This document shows, one piece after another, positions 16,869 through 25,570 of a DNA stretch of 64,000 nt (its first letter is position 1; each line of letters starts with the position of its first letter). The DNA is taken from contig NZ_JAOCQD020000003.1 of NCBI RefSeq assembly GCF_025290835.2, forward strand, positions 783,688 through 847,687, read 5' to 3'. The DNA comes from Aquabacterium sp. OR-4 (GTDB taxonomy: Bacteria > Pseudomonadota > Gammaproteobacteria > Burkholderiales > Burkholderiaceae_C). The notes beneath the pieces were generated by a model. It worked only from the letters and a program-made list of their open reading frames with translations. It ran no database searches and was not told the DNA's origin. The translations under genes and the position numbers were made by a program.

Positions 16869-17333
16869 TCATTCCCGGGCCAGATGGCCACCCGCGATGG
16901 CCGCATCGCGGTCGCGGAAGATGGCCATGGCCGTGAGCAGGCGCGCGAAGCCGAGCCTTCTGTAGAAGCCCTCCTTGCCCGACACCGAGTACAGGATGAT
17001 CTTCTTGTGCTCGCGGCTGTCATGCACCAGCCGCGCCACCAGTTGCTTGCCCAGCCCGCTGCCCTGCCACTCGGGCAGCACGGCCACGTCGCAGATGTAG
17101 GCGCAATCGGCCCCGTCGGCCAGGGCCCGGCCGGCGCCGATCAAGCGGCCGCCCTGGCGCACCAGCCATGTGTAGCGGCTGTTCTCGAACACCGTCTTCA
17201 GATCGGCCGCGCTCTTGTTGCCGAGCGGCGCCAGGCGGTAGAGGGTTTCAAGCTCGGTCCAGTCGAGACCGGCCGTGCTGGCCGACCATTGCGCCTCGCC
17301 CAGCGCGGGGCAGGGCTGCGCGCTCATGGCCAT
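16869..17333 (-). CDS. GNAT-family N-acetyltransferase
   Basis: 154 residues (ATG 17333; ATG 17327 is equally possible). The GNAT fold is clear: YTWLVRQGGRLIGAGRALADGADCAYICDVAVLPEWQGSGLGKQLVARLV, where the acetyl-CoA loop is QGSGLGK, then IILYSVSGKEGFYRRLGFARL. The C-terminal GFYRRLGF is the usual motif B strand. Close matches by pattern act on small amines or amino groups, but the substrate is unknown. About 260 bp of sequence without a convincing gene separates it from the LysR gene at 17594. Confidence 0.9.
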   Translation of the reverse strand: MAMSAQPCPALGEAQWSASTAGLDWTELETLYRLAPLGNKSAADLKTVFENSRYTWLVRQGGRLIGAGRALADGADCAYICDVAVLPEWQGSGLGKQLVARLVHDSREHKKIILYSVSGKEGFYRRLGFARLLTAMAIFRDRDAAIAGGHLARE

Positions 17334-17593
17334 GCCCGCGGCGGGCGCTTCGGGGTGCCGGGTGGGTTCAGTCTCATGATCGATTCACCTTTTTGCGTTG
17401 CCACCCGCGGGCCGCAGGCCTGTGGCATCACGGGGCCGCTGTCTTCTGGCGTTGGGTTTTCGGGTTGCGGCATGGCGGTCGTGCTCCTGGGCGCCGACTG
17501 CCGGCGCCGATGTGGCACGGCCAGCGGCCGCCGGATGCCATGGGCGAGCAGCCGGTGCCAAAGCATATCGCGGCCGATGCCGGCGGCGCCCGG

Positions 17594-18670
17594 TCAGGTC
17601 TTGTGGAGCCCCGGCCCGGCCTTGGCGCGCACCGTGCGCTGCAGCCAGTCCTGCAGAAAGGCCACCGCCACCCGCACCTTGGCCGAGTGGGCCAGGCGCT
17701 GCGGCGTCACGGCCCACACGCTGGCCGCCTGGTGCCAGCCGGGCAGCAGCAGCTGCAGCGCGCCGGCGTCAACGGCGTCGGCCACATCCCACCAGCTGCG
17801 CAGCACGATGCCGCGCCCGTCCAGCGCCCACTGCACGCCGACCTCGCCGTGGTTGGTGGACAAGGGGCCGGTCACCTTGGCGGTGGCCGTCGCGCCACCC
17901 GGCCCCTGCAGGCGCCACACCCCGAAGGGATGGTCGCGTTCCTTGATCACCAGGCACGCGTGCTGCGACAGCTCGGCCGGCGTGCGCGGCGCGCCACCCG
18001 CGCGGGCCAGGTAGGCGGGTGCGGCGCACAGCACGCGGTGGTTGTCCACCAGCCGGCGGGCGATCAGGTTGGGGGCAATCTCGTCGCCCACGCGCACATC
18101 CAGGTCGTAGCCTTCGGCGGCCGGGTCGACCAGGCGATCCAGCACCTCGAAACGCACCGACAGCCCCGGGTGCTGGGCCACCAGCGCCGAGATGGCCGGC
18201 GCCACGATGCGCCGGCCGAAGCCGAAGCTCGAGCACACGCGCAGCAGGCCGCGTGGCTGCTCGCGCGTCTGGCCCACGGCCTGCACCAGCAGGTCGAGCT
18301 CGTCGAGCAGCTGCAGCGCATGGCGGTAGACGCGCTCGCCGGCCTCGGTCACGCTCACCCGGCGGGTGGTACGCAGCAGCAGCGGCGTGCCCAGCGCCTG
18401 CTCGAGCATGCGGATGCGCTTGGTGACATAGGCCGGCGACACGCCCAGTTCTTCGGCCGCGGCGCTGAAGCCGGCGCGCCGCGCCACCACGGTGAACACA
18501 CGCAGATCGTCGTGCGAGGGCAGGCTGGCCAGGCCCGCGCCGGGCGCCGCGGACGCCGCGGACGCGCCGGCGCGGCCGCGCGCAGCCAGCGCCGACGGCA
18601 CGGCTGGGGCCTGAGATGGCGGTGACGTCGGGGCGGCAGGGCTGCGGCGGCTGGGCATGGCCGGCATCAT
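17594..18670 (-). CDS. LysR-family regulator, DmlR-like
   Basis: 358 residues if started at ATG 18670 (ATG 18658 also possible). After a low-complexity Ala/Pro/Ser leader of ~45 residues comes the winged helix (HDDLRVFTVVARRAGFSAAAEELGVSPAYVTKRIRMLE). The effector domain includes RGLLRVCSSFGFGRRIVAPAIS and a well-formed C-terminal half. The divergent neighbour is a tartrate/malate dehydrogenase-type gene, the same arrangement as E. coli dmlR-dmlA, so it is probably its activator. The long leader is unusual and may mean that translation really starts further inside. A perfect 7-bp palindrome covers the start region. Confidence 0.9.
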   Translation of the reverse strand: MMPAMPSRRSPAAPTSPPSQAPAVPSALAARGRAGASAASAAPGAGLASLPSHDDLRVFTVVARRAGFSAAAEELGVSPAYVTKRIRMLEQALGTPLLLRTTRRVSVTEAGERVYRHALQLLDELDLLVQAVGQTREQPRGLLRVCSSFGFGRRIVAPAISALVAQHPGLSVRFEVLDRLVDPAAEGYDLDVRVGDEIAPNLIARRLVDNHRVLCAAPAYLARAGGAPRTPAELSQHACLVIKERDHPFGVWRLQGPGGATATAKVTGPLSTNHGEVGVQWALDGRGIVLRSWWDVADAVDAGALQLLLPGWHQAASVWAVTPQRLAHSAKVRVAVAFLQDWLQRTVRAKAGPGLHKT

Positions 18671-18685
18671 GCACGAAGCGTGCAT
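18669..18685. promoter_or_regulatory. Palindrome at the dmlR-like start, candidate LysR operator
   Basis: ATGCACG (18669-18675), AAG, CGTGCAT (18679-18685): a perfect 7-bp dyad at the start of the regulator gene and about 110 bp before the dmlA-like ATG. Such dyads are typical LysR recall sites, giving autorepression and divergent activation. If a start at 18685 were used, the dyad would be coding. Confidence 0.45.
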
Positions 18686-18792
18686 GACGGATGAACCAAA
18701 CCCGCATTGATGCCCTGGTGTGCACAGCGACAATGCCCCCATCCACCACCCGCACCGCGGGCCGCACCGGCCCGCCACCAGGAGACGCCAGC

Positions 18793-19869
18793 ATGAGCAC
18801 CGCGCACAAGATCGCCATCATCCCGGGCGACGGCATCGGCAAGGAAGTGATGCCCGAGGGCCTGCGCGCGCTGAAGGCCACGGCGCAGCGCTTTGCCATC
18901 GCGCTGGAACTCACCGAGATCGACTGGGCCAGCTGCGACTACCACGCCGCGCACGGCCAGATGATGCCCAACGACTGGAAGCCGCAACTGCAGGGCCAGG
19001 ACGCGCTGCTGTTCGGCGCCGTGGGCTGGCCCGACACGGTGCCCGACCATGTCTCGCTGTGGGGCAGCCTGCTGAAGTTTCGCCGCGAGTTCGACCAGTA
19101 CATCAACCTGCGCCCGGCGCGGCTGATGCCCGGTGTGCCCTGCCCGCTGGCCAACAAGAAGCCCGGCGACATCGACATGCTGATCGTGCGCGAGAACACC
19201 GAGGGCGAGTACACCGCGCTGGGCGGCGTGATGTTTGCCGGCACCGAGCGCGAGTTCGTGATCCAGGAGAACGTGTTCACCCGCCAGGGCTCGGAGCGCC
19301 TGCTGAAGTACGCCTTCGAGCTGGCACGCCAGCGTTCGCGCAAGCATGTCACCGTGGCCACCAAGAGCAACGGCATCGCGATCAGCATGCCCTGGTGGGA
19401 CGAACGTGCGGCCGAAGTGGCGGCGCAGTTCCCCGATGTGCGCTGGGACAAGCAGCACATCGACATCCTCGCGGCGCGCTTCGTGCTGCAGCCGCAGCGC
19501 TTTGATGTGGTGGCCGCCACCAACCTGTTCGGCGACATCCTGAGCGATCTGGGCCCGGCCTGCACCGGCACCATCGGCATCGCGCCGAGTGCCAACCTGA
19601 ACCCCGAGCGCCGCTTCCCCAGCCTGTTCGAGCCGGTGCACGGCAGTGCGCCCGACATCTACGGCCAGAACATCGCCAACCCCGTGGCCATGGTGTGGAG
19701 CGCGGCGATGATGCTCGACTTCCTGGGCCACAAGGACGCGCACGACGCGATGCTGCGCGCCATCGAGGCGGTGCTGGTCGACGGCCCGCGCACCCGCGAC
19801 CTGGGCGGCACGGCCAGCACCACCGAGATGGGCGTGGCCATCGCCGAGCGCATCGCGGCCGGCCTCTGA
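18793..19869 (+). CDS. dmlA: Tartrate dehydrogenase / D-malate dehydrogenase (decarboxylating)
   Basis: 358 residues from the ATG at 18793. It belongs to the isocitrate/isopropylmalate dehydrogenase family: AHKIAIIPGDGIGKEVMPEG, LLIVRENTEGEY-type block (DIDMLIVRENTEGEYTALGG), VTVATKSNGIAISMPWWDE (catalytic Lys), VVAATNLFGDILSDLGPA (metal Asp residues), FEPVHGSAPDIYGQNIANP (NAD site). The PWWDE segment and GVMFAGTERE fit the TtuC/DmlA branch, which oxidises D-malate or L-tartrate, rather than LeuB. The divergent DmlR-like regulator agrees. The exact substrate, malate or tartrate, is not distinguishable here. Confidence 0.88.
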   Translation: MSTAHKIAIIPGDGIGKEVMPEGLRALKATAQRFAIALELTEIDWASCDYHAAHGQMMPNDWKPQLQGQDALLFGAVGWPDTVPDHVSLWGSLLKFRREFDQYINLRPARLMPGVPCPLANKKPGDIDMLIVRENTEGEYTALGGVMFAGTEREFVIQENVFTRQGSERLLKYAFELARQRSRKHVTVATKSNGIAISMPWWDERAAEVAAQFPDVRWDKQHIDILAARFVLQPQRFDVVAATNLFGDILSDLGPACTGTIGIAPSANLNPERRFPSLFEPVHGSAPDIYGQNIANPVAMVWSAAMMLDFLGHKDAHDAMLRAIEAVLVDGPRTRDLGGTASTTEMGVAIAERIAAGL

Positions 19870-19985
19870 GACAACCGACTGCTGCAGGCGCGAATGCAGC
19901 GCGCAGGCGGGCCGCCTCGGTGCCTTCCCGCGGCTTGACGCCTTGGTGACCGCGGGGCGGCAGCATCGGGCCACACTGGCCGGCG

Positions 19986-21149
19986 ATGAACCGCCTTGAC
20001 CGCCTGAGCCTCACGCCCGTCCCGCCCGAGGACGAAGCCCTGCGCGCGCCGGTGCGGGCCTTTCTGGCCGAGCAGTTGCACGGCCTGCCCGCGCTGCGCC
20101 GGGCGCGCTCGTGGAGCGGGCACGACGCGGCCTTCAGCCGCGCCCTGGCCGCCCGCGGCTGGCTGGGCCTCACGCTGCCGCTTGAACATGGCGGCGCCGG
20201 GCGCAGCCCGTTCGCGCGCTATGTGCTGGTGGAAGAACTGCTGAACGCCGGCGCCCCGGTGGGCGCGCACTGGATCGCCGACCGGCAAAGCGGCCCGCTG
20301 ATCCTGAAGTACGGCACGCCGGCGCAACAGCAGCGCTACCTGCCTGCCATCTGCCGCGGCGAGGCCTTCTTCTGCATCGGCATGAGCGAGCCCGGCGCCG
20401 GCTCCGATCTGGCCAGCGTGCGCACCCGCGCCGAGCGCCAGGCCGATGGCCGCTGGCGGCTCAACGGCCAGAAGGTGTGGACCACCCACGCCCACCAGTC
20501 GCATTTCATGATCGCGCTGGTTCGCAGCTCGGGCGCGCCCGAAGACCGCCAGGCCGGGCTGTCGCAACTGATCGTCGACCTGTCGCTGCCCGGCGTGACC
20601 GTGCGGCCGATCACCGACCTGTCGGGCGACCAGCATTTCTGCGAGGTGTTCTTTGACGACGTGATGCTGGCGCCCGAGGCCCTGGTCGGCCGCGAAGGCC
20701 AGGGCTGGGCCCAGGTGACGGCCGAGCTGGCCTACGAGCGCAGCGGGCCTGAGCGCCTGTATTCCAGCATCGTGCTGTTCGACGAGTGGTTGGCCTGGGT
20801 GCGCACACCCACCGGCCGCAGCGACGCGGCGCTGGCGCTGGCCGGGCGCATCGCCGCGCAGCTGGCGCCGCTGCGCGCGCTGTCGCTGGCCGTCACCGCG
20901 CGGCTGGCGGCCGGCGACAGCCCGGTGGTCGAGGCCGCGCTGGTCAAAGACCTGGGCACCAGCGTCGAGCAGCTCATTCCGGCGCTGATCGCCGACGACC
21001 TGGCCTCGCGCCCCGACGGCTGCGAGCCGCCGGCCGAGCTGCTGCTCACGCTGGCCTACATCAGCCAGGTGGCGCCCAGCTTCTCGCTGCGCGGCGGCAC
21101 GCGCGACATCCTGCGCGGCATGATCGCCCGCGGCCTGGGCCTGCGGTGA
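19986..21149 (+). CDS. Acyl-CoA dehydrogenase
   Basis: 387 residues. FAD-dependent acyl-CoA dehydrogenase with FFCIGMSEPGAGSDLASVRTRAERQADGRWRLNGQKVWTTHAH in the middle beta domain and the C-terminal helical bundle ending SFSLRGGTRDILRGMIARGLGL. The last motif (GGTxxIxRxxIARxxLG) is family-wide. It introduces a 2,3-double bond into an acyl-CoA and passes electrons to ETF. Followed 63 bases later by a second acyl-CoA dehydrogenase and then an enoyl-CoA hydratase, so it likely belongs to a beta-oxidation-type operon. The acyl chain specificity is unknown. Confidence 0.92.
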   Translation: MNRLDRLSLTPVPPEDEALRAPVRAFLAEQLHGLPALRRARSWSGHDAAFSRALAARGWLGLTLPLEHGGAGRSPFARYVLVEELLNAGAPVGAHWIADRQSGPLILKYGTPAQQQRYLPAICRGEAFFCIGMSEPGAGSDLASVRTRAERQADGRWRLNGQKVWTTHAHQSHFMIALVRSSGAPEDRQAGLSQLIVDLSLPGVTVRPITDLSGDQHFCEVFFDDVMLAPEALVGREGQGWAQVTAELAYERSGPERLYSSIVLFDEWLAWVRTPTGRSDAALALAGRIAAQLAPLRALSLAVTARLAAGDSPVVEAALVKDLGTSVEQLIPALIADDLASRPDGCEPPAELLLTLAYISQVAPSFSLRGGTRDILRGMIARGLGLR

Positions 21150-21212
21150 TGACGCCCCCCGAAGCGGCGTCGGCTTGGCGAACCTGAACTGAGCACCATC
21201 GGACACCTGCCC

Positions 21213-22283
21213 ATGACAGACACGCTGCTCACCGACGCCCTGGCCGCCCTGCTGACCGACCACGCCACGCCTGCCACCGTGCGCACCATCGAAGCCGACG
21301 CCGAGGCGGCTGCGGCTGCGGCCGCGCCTTCAGTCTCCCGCCCTGCCCTGCCCTGCCCGGCGCTGTGGCGCGTGCTGGCCGACGCCGGCTTTGCCGATGC
21401 CCTGGTGGCCGAAGACCAGGGCGGCGCCGGGCTCACGCTGGCCCAGGTGGCGCCACTGTGGGCGCTGTGCGGCGCCCACGCCCTGCCCTTGCCGCTGGCC
21501 GAAACCATGCTGGCGCGCGCGCTGCTGGCGCAGGCCGGCCAGCGCGCGCCCGATGGACCGCTGGCGCTGGGCCGCGTGCGGGCGCTGCCGGGCGGTGGCC
21601 TGCGCGCGCAGGCCGTGCCCGGTGCCCGCTGCGCCCTGGCCGTCCTGGCCAGCGATGGCGCCAGCTGCCGCCTGCTGCGCGTGGCCGATGCGCAGGCCGA
21701 GGCCGCGGCCTTTGTGCTGGATGCCACGCTGACCTGGCCCGACGCCGCCTGGCAGGCCGCACCGCGGCTTGAACAGGCCACCCTGCCCGATCTGCGCCAA
21801 TGGCAGGCCCTGGTGCTGGCGCAGCAGCTGGCCGGCGCGCTGGGCGCGGTGTTCGAACGCACGCTGGCGCATGCCAATGCGCGCCAGCAGTTCGGCCGCG
21901 CGATCGGCCGGTTTCAGGCCATCCAGCACCAGCTGAGCGTGATGGCCGAAGAGGTGGTCGCCGCGCGCATGGCCGCACAGATCGGCTGCTGGGCCGATGG
22001 CACCCGCCTGCAGCCCGACCCGCTGCGCGTGGCCACGGCCAAGGCGCGCTGCAGCGAGGCGGCGCTGCAGGTGGCGGCACTGGCGCATGCCATCCACGGC
22101 GCCATCGGCTTCACGCGCGAGTTCGACCTGCAGCTGCACACCCGCCGCCTGCACGCCTGGCGCCAGGCCGCCGGCAGTGAAACCTACTGGCATCGCGTTC
22201 TCGGCCTGGCCCTGGTGGATGGCAGCCAGGCGCCGCTGCTGCACACGCTGCAGCGCATCAGCGACCATCCTCAGACGGCCTGA
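21213..22283 (+). CDS. Acyl-CoA dehydrogenase, divergent small partner
   Basis: 356 residues. The central beta domain is shorter and less conserved than in the neighbour. The C-terminal part keeps LGAVFERTLAHANARQQFGRAIGRFQAIQHQLSVMAEEV and HAIHGAIGFTREFDLQLHTRRLHAWRQAAG, which mark the acyl-CoA dehydrogenase family. Two adjacent dehydrogenase genes of unequal conservation often form a heteromeric enzyme (as with PimC/PimD or FadE26/27-type pairs); this one may be the partner of the product of the previous gene. Confidence 0.88.
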   Translation: MTDTLLTDALAALLTDHATPATVRTIEADAEAAAAAAAPSVSRPALPCPALWRVLADAGFADALVAEDQGGAGLTLAQVAPLWALCGAHALPLPLAETMLARALLAQAGQRAPDGPLALGRVRALPGGGLRAQAVPGARCALAVLASDGASCRLLRVADAQAEAAAFVLDATLTWPDAAWQAAPRLEQATLPDLRQWQALVLAQQLAGALGAVFERTLAHANARQQFGRAIGRFQAIQHQLSVMAEEVVAARMAAQIGCWADGTRLQPDPLRVATAKARCSEAALQVAALAHAIHGAIGFTREFDLQLHTRRLHAWRQAAGSETYWHRVLGLALVDGSQAPLLHTLQRISDHPQTA

Positions 22284-22373
22284 AGTGGCCTGTAGCGGCC
22301 TGAAGCGCCCGCCCTCCCCCGCCGCGCACCGGCCTGCGCAGCCGTCCAGACATCACAAAACCCATTTCACACC

Positions 22374-23180
22374 ATGAGCGACTTTTTGCAGATCAGCCGC
22401 AACGGCGCGGTAGTCACCTGGACCATGAACCAGCCGGCCACGCGCAATGCGCTCACCGGCAACACGGCGGTGGCCGAGCTGGTGGCCGCCATCGAGGCCG
22501 CGGCGGCCGATCGCACGGTGCGGGTGGTGATCCTGACTGGCGCGGGCCCGGTGTTCAGCTCGGGCGGCAATGTCAAGGACATGGCCCGCTTTGCCGATGC
22601 CGCCGAGGCCGGCACCCTGGACGCCGACGCCGTGCGCAATGAATACCGCCACGGCATCCAGCGCATCCCCAAGGCCTTGTGGCATCTCGATGTGCCGGTG
22701 ATCGCCGCCATCAACGGCCCGGCGGTGGGCGCGGGGCTGGACATCACCTGCATGTGCGACCTGCGCATTGCCAGCAGCACGGCCAGCTTTGCCGAGAGTT
22801 TTGTGCGCGTGGGCATCGTGCCGGGCGATGGCGGTGCCTGGCTGCTGCCGCGTGCGGTGGGCGCCGCCAAGGCCGCCGAGATGGCTTTCACCGGCGACCC
22901 GATCAGCGCGCAGGAGGCCCTGGCCTGCGGTCTGGTGAGCCAGGTGGTGGAACCCGCGGCGCTGATGGACGCGGCGAATGCGCTGGCCGCCCGCATTGCG
23001 CGCAATCCCGGCGGCGTGCTGCGCATGACCAAGAAGCTGCTGCGCGAGGGCGTGCACAACACGCTCGAATCGGTGCTGGAAACCTCGGCCGCCTACCAGG
23101 CGCTGGCGCATCTGGGGCCGGATCACCGCGAGGCGGTGCGCGCCTTCATCGAGAAGCGGGCGCCGAAGTTTGCGGATTGA
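22374..23180 (+). CDS. Enoyl-CoA hydratase/isomerase (crotonase family)
   Basis: 268 residues. Crotonase landmarks: VVTWTMNQPATRNALTGN, VVILTGAGPVFSSGGNVKDMARF (oxyanion-hole block, with Gly-Gly-Asn in place of the usual Gly-Ala-Asp), VIAAINGPAVGAGLDITCMCDLRIASSTASFAESFVRVGIVPGDGGAWLLPRAVG (second oxyanion and catalytic region) and a C-terminal VHNTLESVLETSAAYQALA. It probably hydrates the enoyl-CoA made by the acyl-CoA dehydrogenases upstream. Last gene before the repeat-rich segment. Confidence 0.9.
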   Translation: MSDFLQISRNGAVVTWTMNQPATRNALTGNTAVAELVAAIEAAAADRTVRVVILTGAGPVFSSGGNVKDMARFADAAEAGTLDADAVRNEYRHGIQRIPKALWHLDVPVIAAINGPAVGAGLDITCMCDLRIASSTASFAESFVRVGIVPGDGGAWLLPRAVGAAKAAEMAFTGDPISAQEALACGLVSQVVEPAALMDAANALAARIARNPGGVLRMTKKLLREGVHNTLESVLETSAAYQALAHLGPDHREAVRAFIEKRAPKFAD

Positions 23181-23187
23181 CTGGGGT

Positions 23188-23211
23188 TTGGCGGTTGGCG
23201 GTTGGCGGTTG
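23188..23211. repeat. Heptamer tandem repeat TTGGCGG
   Basis: Three TTGGCGG copies (23188-23208) and a partial fourth, starting 8 bases after the enoyl-CoA hydratase stop. No terminator-like stem is seen. Confidence 0.8.
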
Positions 23212-23380
23212 GCACCTGGTATGCGATCGCCGGTGCACGGCCAAGGCCGCCGGGTGGCCGGCCGGCTCCGTGTCCTCCGGGCCTTGCGGCCCTCCCCCTT
23301 TACCTGCGCCAGCCGGCCACCCGACGCCCTTGTCCCGAGGCACCGCGGCATGCCACGCACCGCATGCCACCACCGTGCTG

Positions 23381-23621
23381 GCCAAGCCGTGCCCGGGTGG
23401 CCGGCGGCGTGAATCTGCGCCGGTGAGGAGCGCAGGATTCGTGGCCGCGCGCGCAGCGCGCATCGACCAACTGACTCGCGGCGCTTGTTCGAGCACAGTG
23501 AGCGGCAGCGAACGGCGCGAGTTGCGCCGCGGGGCCACGAATCCGAGCACCGCAACGAAGTCCGCCGCGTGCGGCGGACCGGCGCAGTTGAGCGCCGCCG
23601 GGCACCCGGGCACGGCTTGGC
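23381..23621. repeat. Large imperfect inverted repeat downstream of repA
   Basis: The arm at 23381-23410 matches the reverse complement of 23592-23621 in 28 of 30 positions. Inside, GGATTCGTGGCC and its complement GGCCACGAATCC, and two CTGCGCCGGT-type blocks, keep the same order, so two copies of one element seem to lie head to head. The middle (around 23472-23530) has further palindromic blocks that resemble intergenic repeats of Comamonadaceae. No gene is present between 23181 and 23736. Confidence 0.8.
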
Positions 23622-23636
23622 TCGCGCCAACGTTTG

Positions 23637-23740
23637 CAACCGAGCAACCGAGCAACCGAGCAACCGGGCGACCGGGCGACCGGGCGACCGGGCGACCAAG
23701 CGACCAAGCAACTCAGCGACCCAGAGAACCAGCAAATCAG
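23637..23740. repeat. Octamer tandem array (CRACCGRG) abutting the repA stop codon
   Basis: About 13 units of 8 bp. They begin as CAACCGAG, change to CGACCGGG and decay through CAACTCAG and CAAATCAG. The last degraded unit contains the repA stop codon (23737-23739). It lies beside the large inverted repeat. Confidence 0.9.
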
Positions 23741-25224
23741 CCAGCCGGCCGATCCCACCCCGCCCCATAGCGCGCCATGGCATAGCACTTCACCACCACC
23801 GATCCGAGCATGCCGTGCAGCACATCGCCCTGCGCGGCGCGGCGTGACACCACGGCGCTGAGCAAGCCCTTCTCGGCCAGTTCGGCCAGGGCCTGGTCGA
23901 CCCAGGGTTGGCGGTGCAGAGGATCGAGCGCGGCGATCTCGGATTTGATCTCGGCAATGCGCCCAGCCAGCCACTGGCCCTGCTGCTCATGCGCGCTGAG
24001 TGCGGGGGACACGGGTTCGGCCGCCGGCGCGGCAGCACGGGAGGCCCCGTCATCGCCACCCAGGCCCAGACCCGACAGCGCGTCGGCCATGCTGCGCGGG
24101 CCGGCGGCGGCCGAGGCGCCCACCTCCACCGCGCCAGGCCGCGCCACGCCCGCGCCGGCCGGCGCGGGCTCGACAGCCGCCGTTGCCGCATCGGCCCCCG
24201 CTGCCGCGCTGTCATCGCTGCGCAGCAGCGAGCGCAGGTACGAGTAGGCGTTCTCCACGCCACGCAGCCGGCTGTTGCTGGCGCGGCGCTCGAGCACCTC
24301 CACCTTGTCGCGCACGGCGGCCTCGCCAAACTCGTTGATCAGGCCTTCGAGCTTGGACTCGCGCACCCCCAGCGATTCGGCGCGCAGCACCAGGTTGGCA
24401 TCCACCGGTGCGGCTTCGCGCGTGGGCAGGCGCGTCGGCGTGCGCTTCTTGCGCACCGCGAACTGCGCCTCGACCACCGCCCTGCCCTCGCGGTGCTCGA
24501 TCAGCTCGATGTCGAGATCGGTCTCGCGGTTGATCTCGTCAATGGCTTCCTTGACCCGCTCGTTCTTGAACTTGCGCCATTCGCGCCGCTCGGCACCGGC
24601 CGGCGCGGCGCTCAGGGCGTCGGCCCACCACTGCACCGGCTTGCGGCTGGTCACGCCCGAGGGGTTGTCGCGGTAGCGCGCGCAGATCTCGTACAGCGCC
24701 AGCGCGGCATAGGTGCCCAGCTTGGCCAGGATGTCGAGATCGATGCGCGCCCAGCGCGTGGGCTCCTTCAGGGCCGCCATCAGCGTGGGCGGATAGGACC
24801 ACGAGACCCAGTTCTCGCCATGGCGGATCTCGATGGCCACTTCGGACAGCATCGAGAAGCCGCGCCACTTGACGCCATCGCCCGGCGCGGTGGATTCCCA
24901 GTCGACCTCGAGCCCGCGCATCTCGCGCAGATAGCGCTTGGCGGCGGTGCGGTCCTCGCCGCTGGAGCCGGTGGTGCGCAAAATCGCCGGCAGCGGCGCC
25001 TCGAACATGTAGTCGGCCGGCGGCATGCTGCTCATCACCGCCAGACGCGACTGCGCCACCTGCAGCAAGGCGTTGTAGATGCGCCGGCCGGTGAGCGTGA
25101 CCCGCCGGGCCCGCGGCACCAGCACGATCATCTCGTGCGGCTTGCGCAGCTCGGTGCCGCCATCGCTGCCAGGCGTGAGCGTGTCCGGCGGCGCCGGGGG
25201 CAGCAGGGGCTTCGAACTGTCCAT
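23737..25224 (-). CDS. repA: Rep_3-family replication initiator protein
   Basis: 495 residues from ATG 25224; a GTG at 25260 would add 12 residues but would place the TGTCC/GGACA operator inside the gene. The N-terminal ~240 residues hold the two winged-helix domains of plasmid Rep proteins: HEMIVLVPRARRVTLTGRRIYNALLQVAQ, KRYLREMRGLEVDWESTA, GENWVSWSYPPTLMAALKEPTRWARIDLDILAKLGTYAALALYEICARY, KFKNERVKEAIDEINRETDLDIELIEH. The C-terminal ~200 residues are Ala/Pro-rich and then helical. The layout of divergent repA and parA with iterons between them is that of Burkholderiales chromids and megaplasmids. It should melt the origin and recruit the host helicase. Confidence 0.9.
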   Translation of the reverse strand: MDSSKPLLPPAPPDTLTPGSDGGTELRKPHEMIVLVPRARRVTLTGRRIYNALLQVAQSRLAVMSSMPPADYMFEAPLPAILRTTGSSGEDRTAAKRYLREMRGLEVDWESTAPGDGVKWRGFSMLSEVAIEIRHGENWVSWSYPPTLMAALKEPTRWARIDLDILAKLGTYAALALYEICARYRDNPSGVTSRKPVQWWADALSAAPAGAERREWRKFKNERVKEAIDEINRETDLDIELIEHREGRAVVEAQFAVRKKRTPTRLPTREAAPVDANLVLRAESLGVRESKLEGLINEFGEAAVRDKVEVLERRASNSRLRGVENAYSYLRSLLRSDDSAAAGADAATAAVEPAPAGAGVARPGAVEVGASAAAGPRSMADALSGLGLGGDDGASRAAAPAAEPVSPALSAHEQQGQWLAGRIAEIKSEIAALDPLHRQPWVDQALAELAEKGLLSAVVSRRAAQGDVLHGMLGSVVVKCYAMARYGAGWDRPAG

Positions 25225-25235
25225 GCGCAATGATA

Positions 25236-25255
25236 TGTCCTTCTGCGATTGGACA
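25236..25255. promoter_or_regulatory. Inverted repA operator built from half-iterons
   Basis: TGTCC (25236-25240) and GGACA (25251-25255), ten bases apart, lie just upstream of the repA ATG at 25224. The half-site GGACA is the core of the iterons. Rep_3 proteins typically bind iterons as monomers and a partial inverted repeat as dimers to repress their own gene. Confidence 0.6.
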
Positions 25256-25283
25256 GCCACAGCGCCAGCTTTGATCGAATACT

Positions 25284-25565
25284 CGGTTAAAGCGCGGACA
25301 GTCGCCGGTTTCGGTGCCGCCGCCGCCCGGTTAAAAGCCGGACAGCGGCCTCAACCGCCGCCCACCGGGCGCTCCTGGCCGGCGCGAAGGGTGCCCGGGA
25401 AGAAGCTGGACACTTGCCCGCCCCGGCCTCGCCAGCCGTCCACCGCCCACCGGCCCCTCCAGCGGGGCCTGCCGGCGCTGAACCGGGTAGCCGCTGGACG
25501 GAAAGCGGGTAAATCGCGGACAGCAACGGTTAGGGCACGGACGGATGCGGGAAGGATACGGACAA
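25284..25565. repeat. Iteron array, seven 18-bp units on a ~22-bp grid
   Basis: Units at 25284-25301, 25328-25345, 25396-25413, 25484-25501, 25506-25523, 25527-25544 and 25548-25565. Consensus about CGGKTAAAKCGCGGACAG, with CGG at the left and GGAC at the right most conserved. Start-to-start distances are 44, 68, 88, 22, 21 and 21, close to multiples of 22 (two helical turns). A degenerate unit at 25306 keeps the CGGTT part. All point the same way, toward parA. Confidence 0.85.
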
Positions 25566-25570
25566 GTTGC

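Noticed and set aside
17324..17566. 80-residue reading frame between GNAT and LysR genes
   Set aside because: Overlaps the GNAT start and is Pro/Arg-rich with no family features.
19870..19985. Possible small RNA or tRNA between dmlA-like and acyl-CoA dehydrogenase genes
   Set aside because: No cloverleaf or conserved tRNA elements.
23637..23740. Octamer repeats as a CRISPR array
   Set aside because: Units are 8 bp, there are no spacers and no cas genes.
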